Source of the DNA: Pictodentalium vernedei
Taxonomy: Eukaryota; Mollusca; Scaphopoda; Dentaliida; Dentaliidae
Direction: 5' to 3'
NCBI GenBank assembly: GCA_031216915.1
Contig: CM062289.1
Coordinates: 387,974,674 to 388,038,673 of the forward strand
Length of the DNA stretch: 64,000 nt
Below are positions 23,533-33,441 of the stretch, one piece after another. The notes under the pieces are model-generated. The model searched no databases, was not told the origin of the DNA, and saw nothing but the letters and a program-made list of their open reading frames with translations. Positions within the stretch are counted from its first letter, which is position 1. Each line of letters begins with the position of its first letter. The translations under genes and the position numbers were made by a program.

Positions 23533-23972
23533 ATGGCTGTATTGCTGTACTGAGGTTGAATAGGTAACAAGGGAAATTTGGTGACTGTTAGAGTAATTCT
23601 CAACATATTAAAAAATATTTTACTCAATTAACAGGACATTACTTTATCACCTACATGCAATTAATAGGTCAAATTTTTACTGAAGGTATGGTATGCGGTT
23701 TTGTATATTCATTTAACAGGATTATTCAATTAAGAGCTATCTAATTAAGTAGGCCGCATTCTTCCTTCACAGGGATTAAGACCCAATACAGTTGTGTACC
23801 TTTACTGTGACAAATGTTATATATATCCATGTGGATGAATGATGTAGGTTTGTTTATTGAGGTTTAATGACACTTTCAACAGCCAGGCCACATCAGGTCA
23901 GACATTTTTACGGGTGGAGGAAGCCAGAGTAACCAGAGAAAACTACTGAGCAGTGGCAAGCAACTGTTAGGC

Positions 23973-24674
23973 TAGTGTTCAACCGATTACCAAAAATGGC
24001 CGCTGACCAATTACCAATTATTTGAGCTCACAATCGTCCAATTCCGATGCCGATTCAGATTGTAATACCGTGCACTAATGAAACAGTTGAGGCTGAAAAG
24101 AACTACATTAAATTGAACATATTTCACAGTGATAAACTGTTAAACTTTGTTGACTCAGGTCGCAATAAAACTACCAGTTGTGCACACTTGGGTGGTAAAC
24201 GTGGCTTTTAGAGCCACGTGTACCACCCAAATGCACGTGACTGGTAATTTTACTGCAACCTGAGTCAATAGAGTGCAACCTTCACTTTTCCGGTTTAAAC
24301 TGGCGATTGCCGCAAGTACGCTCAATTGTAAGCTTTACAGTTCGTTTAACTTGTACATCCCATAAACGGGTGCCTAGAGAGATTAAGAATATACATTGTG
24401 GTTGTTTCTCAACTTTATTGAATGGTATCATTGACATCATTTTACATTAACAATTGCAGAAGATAATAAAATGCGGTTAATGAATCATCCCAAAATGCTT
24501 GGCAACATTTTACATTAACAATTGCAGAAGATAATAAAATGCGGTTAATGAATCATCCCAAAATGCTTGGCAACAATCGGTTGAACCGATGTTCCAGGAG
24601 CCGTTGCCATTATCATCCGATTGCCCACAATCGGCCGATTGTGCTGGCCGGTTCCAATCATCAGTTGAACACCT
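23973..24674. mobile_element. hAT-like non-autonomous element (family H)
   Basis: Termini TAGTGTTCAACCGATTACC and ATCATCAGTTGAACACC are inverted. A relative at 45109-45772 has the same ends and a 7/8 identical 8-bp flank. The interior has a palindrome (about 24170-24270) built on ACTACCAGTTGTGCAC and GTGGCTTTTAGAGCCAC. It interrupts a SINE. Confidence 0.65.
24439..24574. repeat. Exact 68-bp tandem duplication
   Basis: ATTTTACATTAACAATTGCA...TTGGCAAC occurs twice in a row (24439-24506, 24507-24574) without a visible mismatch. The sister element at 45109-45772 has one copy, so the duplication is private to this insertion and recent, or an assembly artefact. Confidence 0.9.
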
Positions 24675-25219
24675 TGTAACACACTAACTCCACATGAGCA
24701 GTGGCTGAAGGCATGTGCAGTACATCTTAAAACAAAGTGCACCATACCGTCACATGGGCGAACAGGATTAAGCGTTTTTCCCAAGGACACAACACAGTTA
24801 CAACTGGTCAGTATGGAACTGTGGACTTTTTGGTTTGAGGTCTAATGCTTTAACCAATGAGCCACAATGTTCTCATGTAGATGAATGAAGCTGCTTTACT
24901 CCGTTGGGTAAAGATGGGCAGTATTAGAAGTCTGAGTTCGGTATCGGTTTCGATATTTTTAAGGGGGTGTACCTCGGTATTGGTTCTGTATTCGGTATCT
25001 GACTTGATTGAGAATTGCTGATAACACCAAAGGGGAATTCATATCAGGAAAATACAAAATAAGTTGGTCTTGTTTCATTCTACCACAGTGCCACAAATGT
25101 CATTGCCAATGAGCTCAACAGTGGCATTCTTTTACAAAAACAAATCCTATCTGCAGTAATTTTGTGACTTGTTCTAAACACAACTATATCAGGTGTATGC
25201 TTTCTCAGAGCATGTGTCA

Positions 25220-25411
25220 TGACCATGAAGAGGTCCTGCTGACAATAGACAAAGAACCTGGGCAGTGATTTCTAGACAAGCCCTGACCATGAAGAAGTCC
25301 TGCTGACAATAGACAAAGAATCTGGGAAGTGATTTCTAGACAAGCCCTGACCATGAAGAGGTCCTGCTGACAATAGACAAAGCACCTGGGCAGTGATTTC
25401 TAGACAAGTCT
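25220..25411 (+). repeat. 64-bp tandem repeat, three units
   Basis: Units start TGACCATGAAGAGGTCCTGC at 25220, 25284 and 25348, each ending TTCTAGACAAG. Only one to three differences per unit. Copy 1 of the element has a single unit. Confidence 0.9.
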
Positions 25412-25564
25412 TGGATGCCTGTTAAGGCAGCCAAGGCTTGGCTAGAAATCACTGCTAAGCATCTGGACATGTACAGGTTGTAGCCTAGTGAGAATTCAGG
25501 ATAATTGTCCAGCCTTCTGAGGGTTAACAAAACTGATAAGAAAATCAACCACTTCTTTCATCAA

Positions 25565-25919
25565 TTTATTTATTTATTGGTGTTTAAGGTCACATATTTC
25601 TGCACAATGGCTAATCATGACCTCAACAGTTTTATGGGTGGAGGAAGCCGGAGTACCCGGAGAGAACCACCAAGCAATGGCAATCAACCGTCAGCTCCCC
25701 AACATACTAACTCCGCACAAGCAGGGTTAGCATTGGCTGAAGACAGGTGCACCATCGATGTGCAGTACGCCTTAGTACACAGCGTCACCGTGCCCCCACG
25801 TGAGCAATGGGAGTGAAGTGTCTTGCCCAAGAACACAACGTGATTGCCGCAGGTGGGATTCGAACCGGGGACCTCTCGGCTTGCAGCCTGCACCTCTACC
25901 TACTGAGCCACCGCGCCCC
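25565..25919 (-). mobile_element. tRNA-derived SINE, full length
   Basis: Minus strand: A box in GCGGTGGCTCAGTAGGTAG, B box GGTTCGAATCCCACC, conserved body TGTTCTTGGGCAAGACACTT, then GGTTCTCTCCGGGTACTCC, tail GCCATTGTGCAGAAATATGTG and (AATA)n end. A 13-bp target duplication CTTCTTTCATCAA (25552-25564 and 25920-25932) brackets it. The internal Pol III promoter (A and B boxes) looks intact. It sits in a hAT-like repeat. Confidence 0.85.
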
Positions 25920-26033
25920 CTTCTTTCATCAAAATGAACCCTTCAACTGATATCAGTTCAGATTTTCGGAATATTGCCCATCTTTACTCTTGGGCAGACA
26001 CTGTAAAAGGTTGGCTTTGGTCAGGGGTGTTAA

Positions 26034-26481
26034 TTATTTTAAATATCATTTTTCAAATTTTTCAAAAAATTTCAACAAAACCATATCATGTGACCCCTCG
26101 TTGGAACGAGCTCAACAAGCTCATTCCAACGAGGGGTCACATGATATGGTTTTGTTAAAAAATTTTGAAAAATATTTTTTCAACTGCTGAATTTGCATAT
26201 TACCAGGCTTGAAAATAATAAGCAATCTGACATTTGCAGAATGAGGTCCCCAGAGGGTGAATTTGATGATGCTATCCCATGCCTCTGGGAACCTCTTTCT
26301 ATTTTGTGTTGAGACCCTGAATCAGATTAGGGTTCACAGAGGGTGACTTTAGTGATGCTACCCTGCTGTGCACTAAATTTATTTACCCTCTGGGGACCTC
26401 ATTTTACAGATGACAGTCTGCTTATTTTCTGGCTTGCATATTACGTGGGCGGATTCGGGCGATTTGTTAGGTAAAGGGTTT
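26034..26481. mobile_element. TTAA foldback MITE interrupted by a second MITE
   Basis: The central palindrome (GTGACCCCTCGTTGGAACG and complement) and right end GGTAAAGGGTT are the CCCAACG family. The left ~35 bp are missing. Its right arm is broken at CATATTAC by the element at 26204-26436. Confidence 0.7.
26204..26436. mobile_element. hAT-like foldback MITE with perfect 8-bp target duplication
   Basis: Starts CAGGCTTGAAAATAATAAGC and ends TGCTTATTTTCTGGCTTG. The 8-bp CATATTAC is duplicated exactly (26196-26203, 26437-26444) and is single in sister copies of the host MITE. Internal arms hold GAATGAGGTCCCCAGAGGGT and ACCCTCTGGGGACCTCATT. An 8-bp duplication with CAGG termini fits hAT. Confidence 0.8.
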
Positions 26482-27244
26482 CGCCAGACACAAGTGATGG
26501 GGTGCATGTCGAACATGCAAGTTGTGCATGTCAATGACCATGACAGGCTGTTTACTTGCAGGCTTGCAAGAGTAAAAAATAACCTATATACAAAGAACAA
26601 AGAAACAGAGGATGGTGTTCTTAAAAATATAATTAAGCATTTCACACACAAGATGAAGATGCTATTAGTGGTAATGTAATTTGCATGTAATAATTCTTGC
26701 AAAGGTTTGAAGTGAAATAGTTGGACATTAGGTTACATAATTTGACAGATGTGCATTGAGAGTTATCAGGAGCATTCTGAGTCTGGTAACATCTGTTTGA
26801 CATTATGTGCATGAAGATAAGTAAATATGATCATTAGGGTTCAAATTACATGCACCTACTTCTGTTTATCCCTTCTGTGCAGAGAATGTCAATTATAATT
26901 CTATACTACCTTCAGAGAGATCAAATTCATTATTTAATAACTTTGTAGCACTCCAAATGGAAATACCAGACACATCAGCCTTAAAATATTCAACTGACTT
27001 GCTGCTAAATTAACCTCTAAACCTGCAAAAAAGTTTGAACCAAGTGACAAAATAATCAAAAATTGTCCTCAAGATTCCCAATATTTTTCTTCCAAAACAA
27101 AGTTTATAATACTCAACTGGAACAAACTTGTCCAGCTCATTCCAGCAACTTTTAAAAGACAGTCCTCAAAATTTTATGACAAAATAAAAATTCTGACTTA
27201 TTTGGAACAAGATATACAGATGAAGTCATTTGTCATTTGTGTTT
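26482..27244. other. No gene seen
   Basis: AT-rich. Two opposed frames near 26380-26700 are without recognisable domains and partly cover the MITE edge. Confidence 0.5.
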
Positions 27245-27375
27245 GTTGACTGGTATGGTGCTAAAATTATTTTTGGTCGTCAAAATTTGTTCACATGTCT
27301 TTGCCTTGTTACAATTTATGCACTCTCCCATAAATTGTAACATGGTAAATCCATACAGACCAAATAATTTCATTC
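27245..27375. mobile_element. Truncated foldback element (family 4)
   Basis: ACTGGTATGGTGCTAAAATT leads into a palindrome GCCTTGTTACAATTTATG / CATAAATTGTAACATGG. This is the inverted right half of the family at 30769-31016. Confidence 0.5.
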
Positions 27376-27402
27376 CAAAGATACTATAAATCACATCCAG
27401 GC

Positions 27403-28397
27403 AAGGGACCTGTGAATCGACGATTTTGATCGAATCAAATTGGAGAAAACAAATTGAATTTCGAATGGAACTTTGAATCGAATCACAGTTAATGGATACG
27501 TTGTCAAAAGAAAAGTTTTGTTTTTTTTAAAAATACCCCGATTATTAAAAGACACACAGTTATGAAGAGTGCATTTTGCACCTCACCACTTCCCATGCTA
27601 TAAACTGAGATATAAACCAATATACTAGCTACTGATTGAAACTATTCGAATAGCTGACTCAGTAGCTTCGAAACTGCAGCAATAAACATTTTTAAATGGA
27701 CCTGGCTGATAGGACTGATACCTCACTTTTATCACATGTTTTCTTGGAACAAAACTCCGTTAAAATCCGATCAACTCCATTCGTTCGTGAAGCCATTTGT
27801 TTTAAATAAAAATGTGGAATGACTAAAACGAAACAATAATTCAACAACGAATGGAATCGATCCACTTGTAAATTAAAGCTTTTTCTACTTGTGTTTGTAT
27901 ATTAATCAGGGGCATTCTTTTAGAAACCTGTTGCTTATGATGATGTATCCAGCAACTGTAATTGAACAGAACAATACTTAATATAAAATAATGTGATCAT
28001 GTTGTGGGACAAATCATTTACTGAACTTGAACAGCTGAATAACTAACTTTTCAAAGTTCAAAACTTGTAATTTTTATAAATGGTCACTGGTCATAATACA
28101 CAATAAGTTGAAATGAACAGTTGTAGAGGTAACAGTGTTTGTAGTAATGTAGCTACAACTGCTGTACAGTTATAGCTGCATCGCTACAAACACCATTACC
28201 GCTACAAGTCAGTTGCATTTCTACTCAGAACAATTCTCAATATAAAATAATGTGATCAATTACAATCTGTAAGCATCCATGGTTATGGCCAAAGTATATT
28301 AAAAAATATTCGAATTTCCAATTTCGAATCAAATCGAACTGAACATTGACTTTTGAATCAAATTTTGAATCGAATTTCGAATTTTCACAGGAGCCTA
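27403..28397. mobile_element. hAT-like element, 995 bp, perfect 8-bp target duplication
   Basis: Flanked on both sides by ATCCAGGC (27395-27402, 28398-28405). Termini AAGGGACCTGTGAATCGACG and CGAATTTTCACAGGAGCCTA are inverted, followed by many GAATCGAAT-like motifs at both edges (likely transposase-binding clusters). The centre has a palindrome (about 28120-28210: GTTGTAG.GGTAACAGTGTTTG). ATATAAAATAATGTGATCA occurs twice (near 27980 and 28240). No coding sequence. Confidence 0.75.
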
Positions 28398-28405
28398 ATC
28401 CAGGC

Positions 28406-29130
28406 CTGGAAATAAAGACTTTACATCATAACCTGTTTGCAGGTTGTGTTACATAACATGGTGGTCACCTATAGAAAAAAAATTATTTCCACAAATATTC
28501 ACCACCAGTCATTCGATCATTTGGTGTAATATTAAAAATAAAAAAATTACCCCCAAGGGACTATTTTTGCCCCACTGCTCCCTTTTTATGACATTAAATG
28601 ATTGACCAATGTATTAACAAATAATACATTTGTAATTTGTTAAATCTGCCATGTCTTATCATTCTTACAAGTCTATAGTTGAATATGCACAATCTGATTC
28701 TCTGATGAAAATAGGATGGTGACCAATAGCTTAGCAGTATACTAAAAATACTATTCCATATTGGTATCGGTATACTCTCAAAACTGAATACACCACCAAT
28801 ACTGAAGTGAATCAACAAAAAAATACTGATGCCAAACTTGGAATCTCAATACCACCCAGCTCTATGGTGGAGATCCACTCCGAGTAAGTGGAAGCTGCAA
28901 TCTTATCTCTACAAACTGGAACTCTCCATAGTGCATGCCCAAGGATTGCAGATTCTATAGTTATGTTTCCATGTAACGGTCACGGATGCAAAAACATAGA
29001 ACCATTTTATAGGTTACCATGATCATGGTCTGAAAATGTACTAGTTTACCAACAAATGTAACTCTATAGGATTCCAAAGGAATAAAATCACGGATCCAGA
29101 TAATGGATGCTCAGACATGACTTTTACTCC
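28406..29130. other. No gene seen
   Basis: AT-rich sequence; the 74-codon minus frame at 28594-28818 has no recognisable features. Confidence 0.5.
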
Positions 29131-29275
29131 TTAACCCTTCCCCTGACATAATGGTCAATATTGGCCAGTGCTACTGACAAGAATCGACATTCAAATTTAA
29201 TTATTTTTAATTTTTTTTACCTCAAAACATAGTTTATGGCCCCCTGATTGGAACAATCTCTCTGAGCTGGAGTAA
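29131..29275. mobile_element. Half of a TTAA foldback MITE
   Basis: TTAACCCTTCCCCTGACATAATGG to the centre of the palindrome (GGCCCCCTGATTGG), where it stops and SINE-like sequence begins. Confidence 0.55.
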
Positions 29276-29440
29276 AGTCAAGTTAAGTCAATCGTTTATA
29301 CCCAGGTTGACTATTTTAGAAGACATCCACCCCAATCATTGGTAAGTAGGTCCAATTTTACAGGGAAAACAGAGCTTGTTTACCACAGTAAACAAGCACT
29401 GCTTCACTGCCCAGGGTTCTCACTTGGGGGATTCCTTAGT
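29276..29440 (-). mobile_element. SINE-like family 2 fragment
   Basis: Matches, inverted, the CAATCGTTTATACCC and ACAGAGCTTGTTTAC part of 205-397 and 2157-2392. No tail or head. Confidence 0.45.
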
Positions 29441-29571
29441 AAATAGGATCTATTCTTGCAACAATTTCAATGATGCAATTTCAAATATCTTTTTCGAAAG
29501 CTATCAAGTCTAGATCTAACAAACGATTCCTATGAATATCTGAAGGATAAGGAATATGTTTTGGAGTTCAT

Positions 29572-29811
29572 TTAACCCTTTACCCAACGAATCGCCCGCA
29601 TCCGCCCGCGTAATATGAAAATTCAGCATTTGAAAAAATATTATTTTTCAAAAAATTTCAACAAAACCATATCATGTGACCCCTCGTTGGAACGAGCTCG
29701 TTCCAACGAGGGGTCACATGATATGGTTTTGTTGAAATTCTTGGAAAAATTTTAAAAAATGGTATTTAAAATAATAAATTTTGATATCGTCTGCGTTGGG
29801 TAAAGGGTTAA
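29572..29811. mobile_element. TTAA foldback MITE, best-preserved copy
   Basis: TTAACCCTTTACCCAACG to CGTTGGGTAAAGGGTTAA, 240 bp, with a perfect central palindrome of about 60 bp (ATCATGTGACCCCTCGTTGG then AACGAGCTCGTT). Both termini and the TTAA pair are intact, so this is the reference for the family. Confidence 0.85.
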
Positions 29812-30015
29812 AAACAAGGTAATTCATACCACTACTGCAGTGCTGGACCAATGCAGCATAAATAGATTGAAAAAAAAAAATGAAAATTTTAAAAAGTAAG
29901 GGCTGTAACTCAGGTGAAAATAGTGGGAGCAACTTTGTTCAACATGTGGCAGAAACTGGTCATCCCAAGGATACCACATACTAAATTTAACTGAAATCCA
30001 TCCACTCACCCCGAT

Positions 30016-30207
30016 TATCCACATGATGCATGATGATGCCATGTACTAAAGCATACTGCACGTTGATGGTGCACATGTCTTCAACCAGTGAAACCCTGTC
30101 TGTGCTGCAGTGTAGAGTTACGATGTTGGGGAGCTCGCAACTGCTCGTCGTTACTCGGTGGTTCTCTCTGGGTACTCTGGCTTCCTCCACCCGTAAATCT
30201 GTCACCA
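30016..30207 (+). mobile_element. tRNA-derived SINE fragment
   Basis: Matches the middle of the intact SINEs on the plus strand: TACTAAAGCATACTGCACG, GTCTTCAACCAGTG, GGTTCTCTCTGGGTACTCTG. Head and tail missing; it abuts a MITE fragment. Confidence 0.65.
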
Positions 30208-30386
30208 TTTTTTTGGCTTCAAAAATATGGCTTTTGACCCCTCTTTGGAATGAGTTTAATGGGCTTGTTCCAATGAGGGGTCATAATCTATGTTTTTGAG
30301 ACAAAATAAGTGAGAAAAAAAATTGAATGGTGATTTTTGTGAATAATGCTGGCCAGTTTGGGCTATTATGTTGGGTAAAGGGTTAA
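30208..30386. mobile_element. TTAA foldback MITE, left end missing
   Basis: Palindrome TTTTGACCCCTCTTTGG / CCAATGAGGGGTCATAA and right end GTTGGGTAAAGGGTTAA. It begins where the SINE fragment ends. Confidence 0.65.
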
Positions 30387-30768
30387 AAAAAAAAATAAAT
30401 GAACCACAGTTAACATTTGTCCCATAGAAAGAATTTAAAAGGTGAGAAGTGAAACAATTATTACACGGTTAGTGCAAATTATATGGGTAGGAAATGGTAC
30501 AATCACCTCCTTCATTTTGACTTAATTCACATCTGACAGTGTCCTGAAGGCATATCTTATAATGCTGAGAACAAGTTCAAGTACTGACATGAACTGATAT
30601 TTACTGTGATATATGGTCATCTCAAATAGTGAATGGTTTACTTAATCCATCCTGAATATAAAAGGATTTTTCAGGGTGCCTACAAGGTCCAAATATCAAC
30701 CCTATTCCTAATGCAAATCAGAGTTTTTTTCCCCCAACTTCCAACCTTTCTACTCCCTTTAACTGCCA

Positions 30769-31016
30769 TTAACTGGTTGAGTGCTGGAAGCCCATATTTG
30801 GGCTTTACTCTGAAGTGGAGGTACCACAACTTGAAGACTTCATACTCAGTGGATGTGCTTCATATTATCTTTGAAGTGATATTATTTAGTTTGTAAGGAC
30901 TTGTCTTGTTACAACTTATGGGAGTGCCTGTAGGCACTCTCCCATAAATTTTAACAAGGCAAAGATATCTGAACAAATTTTGATTGCAAAAAATAATTTA
31001 GCTCTCTACCAGTTAA
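30769..31016. mobile_element. TTAA-flanked foldback MITE (family 4)
   Basis: TTAACTGGTTGAGTGCTGG at the left, CTCTCTACCAGTTAA at the right, and a central palindrome TTATGGGAGTGCC..GGCACTCTCCCATAA. 248 bp. Relatives: 31214-31426, 27245-27375 (half), 41752-41996. Confidence 0.7.
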
Positions 31017-31213
31017 TAAGATCAGTGATTTGGATCAAGTTGACATGAAGGTGATGTTTAGTTTCAATATTATTTACTACCTGTGTTTCAAATGATTTTA
31101 TACTTTGTGGTCATTTGTTTTGTTATTATTTTTTAAAGTTCTAACCTAAAATTCCAGTGATAACCGCTGAGCCAAATGTTATCAGAGTTTAAAATACTAA
31201 TATAATCCCATTG

Positions 31214-31426
31214 TTAACTGGTTGAGTGCCAGAAGCCACTATCAGGGCTATCAGAAATGAGGATATCAGAGCAAAAGCCAACACTGTCCTTGCTTATATT
31301 TCATATTCAGTCAAACACAAATAATATTTTGTTTATATAAATTTGCCTGTGGGTACTCTCCAATAATTTGTAATAAAACAAGTTTTGAATAACAAATTCA
31401 GACCACCAAGAATAATTCTAGCCCTC
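31214..31426. mobile_element. Family 4 foldback MITE, degenerate
   Basis: Starts TTAACTGGTTGAGTGCCAG and runs to AGCCCTCAATCAG. The central palindrome is eroded (GTGGGTACTCTCCAATAA). Confidence 0.55.
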
Positions 31427-31599
31427 AATCAGATAATCACTAATGCAAAACGTCGTATTTTGAAAAACGTTGAAGAAACTGAATTCCTACTGACGTTTGA
31501 ATGTCAGGATAATTAAAGTCTCAAAGGGTTAACTGTCATTAATAAGATCAGTGATTTGGATCAGTTTGACATGAAGGTGATGTTTAGTTTCATTATTAC

Positions 31600-31757
31600 T
31601 TACCAGAACGCTTCATTTAATTGAACATTTTCAAAAGTTTCCTGGGGGCTGACCCCCCCCACCAGAGCCCCCTTAAGACGGGTGTAGTGGGATCTGGGTG
31701 ATATGTTGCCCCTCCCCCCCACCCCCCAACCATTTCTGGCTACGCCACTGTGTGTTT
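31600..31757 (-). mobile_element. Fragment with CACAGTGGCGTAGCCAG end
   Basis: On the minus strand CAGTGGCGTAGCCAGAAATG is followed by G-rich sequence. CAGTGGCGTAGCCA is a terminus that recurs in animal DNA transposons as I recall it. Only one end is seen. Confidence 0.4.
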
Positions 31758-32242
31758 CAAATGGTTTTATTTTACAACAAGAATGTATTTCCTCCAATAC
31801 AAGTTAAAAAGTCTAAACAAAATACAATTCTGTATTGAGAGTAGCAAACTGCATGTGTGATCAACAGCATTCAATTGGCATCGAGTTATTACACATGTCA
31901 CGGCCACCATTTTTTGATAACAGAAATTACATGATAAATATATCATCAGCTCAACGAAATAAATTAGACCAGACCATTTTCTGCCATGATGGTATTTATA
32001 CACATAGGCCTGCCATGCATTAAACATGAAAAAATAAAATAAAGAAACACACAGCTGAAACACTGCTTTAACTTCAGCAGTTACAGTACAAGTTGAACAA
32101 TGAATGGGAATTACGTCAGGCACAGTGCAAGAATGTGATACCATGATGTCATGAGCTTCATTCATAAAAAATCAGTTTATAGACGCTGAATAACTGTTAG
32201 AATATATGCCAAAAAGTCAAGAACGGGGGAATATTGTAAGAT

Positions 32243-32384
32243 AAATTGGTTATTACCACCAAGTGGATTTACAAGATGATGTACTGAAGTCTCGACCTCG
32301 GACTCATCAATATATACCCGAGATTATGTCTTGACTTCAATACATCATCTTGGAACCCACATGTGGTTCTAATAACTAATATAC
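32243..32384. repeat. Foldback palindrome
   Basis: Arms TTGGTTATTACCACCA..GATGATGTACTGAAG and complement around a centre GACTCATCAATATATACCC. Probably a small MITE. No clear flanks. Confidence 0.6.
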
Positions 32385-32576
32385 ATTCTTATGTTACAAT
32401 GGATAATTTATCAAATAATTATCTATCCCCCCCCCCCACCCCAACCCTGCACACTGTATTCAAAGTTGACAACAGCAAAAATTCAGCCAAAGAGCTCTGT
32501 CAAACAAGATATCATTGGTTTACAACTTAACCCTTTCCCTAACGTTACGGCCAAAACAGGCCATCACTATTCTCAA

Positions 32577-33240
32577 CTAGAGCGCACTGTCACAGTGCCG
32601 AAGCTGCGACAATTTGTGCAACGCCAATGATGTTTTAAAACTCGTTGGTGACAAAAAAACTCGTTGGTGACAAAAAAACTTGTTGGTGACAAGTCCATAA
32701 ATGTGACAGAAGTTAGAGAGAGGGTGTATTTATTTATTGGTGTTTAAGGTCACATATTTCTGCACAATGGCTAATCATGACCACAACAGTTTTACGGGTG
32801 GAGGAAGCCGGAGTACCCAGGGAGAACCACTGAGCAATGGCAAACAACTGTCAGCTCCCCAACATACTAACTCCACACAAGAAGGGTTAGCATTGGTTGA
32901 AGACAGGTGTGCCATCAACGTGCAGTACGCCTTAGTGCACAGTGTCACCATGCCCCCACATGGGCAATGGGGGTGAAGTGTCTTGCCCAAGGACACAAAG
33001 CGGTTGCTGCAGGTGGGATTCGAACCGAGGACCTCCTGGTTTGCAGCCTGCACCTCTACCTACTGAGCCACCGCACCCCCTTGAGAAGGTGTAGACATCA
33101 CGAAGATACACTTGCATACCAAGTATGGTGTCATTCCATCAAGTATTTTAGGAGTTATGGTGTTTTTTAAATTCGTTGGTGACAGACCGACCGACAGACA
33201 GACAGACATTGCCACATATAGAGCTGCTCGTCGCAGCTAA
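32577..33240 (+). mobile_element. Helentron-like element, family E
   Basis: 5' CTAGAGCGCACTGTCACAGTGC (hairpin) then AGCTGCGACAATTTG. Core has a 20-bp repeat CTCGTTGGTGACAAAAAAA in three units (about 32640-32695) resumed after the SINE, then GACCGACCGACAGACAGACAG, and the 3' hairpin AGCTGC-TCGTC-GCAGCT ending CTAA. Joined flanks (ATTCTCAA + AAATCGCCAATT) match the intact MITEs (ATTCACAAAAACCGCCAATT) with no duplication. Confidence 0.7.
32729..33082 (-). mobile_element. tRNA-derived SINE, full length
   Basis: Minus strand: GCGGTGGCTCAGTAGGTAG A box, GGTTCGAATCCCACC B box, TGTCCTTGGGCAAGACACTT, tail and (AATA)n. An 11-bp target duplication GAGAGGGTGTA / GAGAAGGTGTA (32718-32728, 33083-33093) with one mismatch. 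The Pol III promoter boxes look intact. Confidence 0.85.
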
Positions 33241-33441
33241 AAATCGCCAATTAATTTTCATTATTTTTTCATTTTGTGTCTCTAAAACATAGGCCATGAC
33301 TCCTCATTGGAACCAGCTCATTGAGCTCATTCCAATTAGGGGTCATAACCTATGTTTTTGAGACAAAAAATGAAAATAATAGTTATTAAAGAATTTTTTT
33401 TTGAAAGTGTCGTCTGCTTTTCATGTTAGGTAAAGGGTTAA

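Larger units (their letters stand above)
23853..24885 (-). mobile_element. tRNA-derived SINE split by a hAT-like element
   Basis: The 3' part (23853-23972, minus) has CTCTGGTTACTCTGGCTTCC and GTAAAAATGTC. The 5' part (24675-24885) has the body with GTGTCCTTGGG and a diverged head. Removing 23973-24674 restores the order of the intact SINEs. Confidence 0.6.
24909..25986 (+). mobile_element. hAT-like repeat (family G), best copy
   Basis: Termini TAAAGATGGGCAGTATT and AATATTGCCCATCTTTA are perfect 17-bp inverted repeats apart from one base. Flanks CCGTTGGG (24901-24908) and CTCTTGGG (25987-25994) match at 6 of 8. It carries a 64-bp tandem triplication and a SINE inserted at 25565. No coding sequence. 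Confidence 0.7.
32527..33441. mobile_element. TTAA foldback MITE carrying two nested insertions
   Basis: Left end TTAACCCTTTCCCTAACG, then ACGGCCAAAACAGGCC, right end CATGTTAGGTAAAGGGTTAA and palindrome with ACTCCTCATTGG. The left arm is opened by a Helentron-like element (32577-33240), which in turn holds a SINE. Without them the MITE is about 250 bp, the size of its relatives at 47821-48071 and 55831-56074. Confidence 0.75.

Noticed and set aside
25855..25919. tRNA gene in the SINE heads (also 33020-33080, 63775-63840)
   Set aside because: A and B boxes are present but no full cloverleaf or discriminator end follows; they are SINE promoters.
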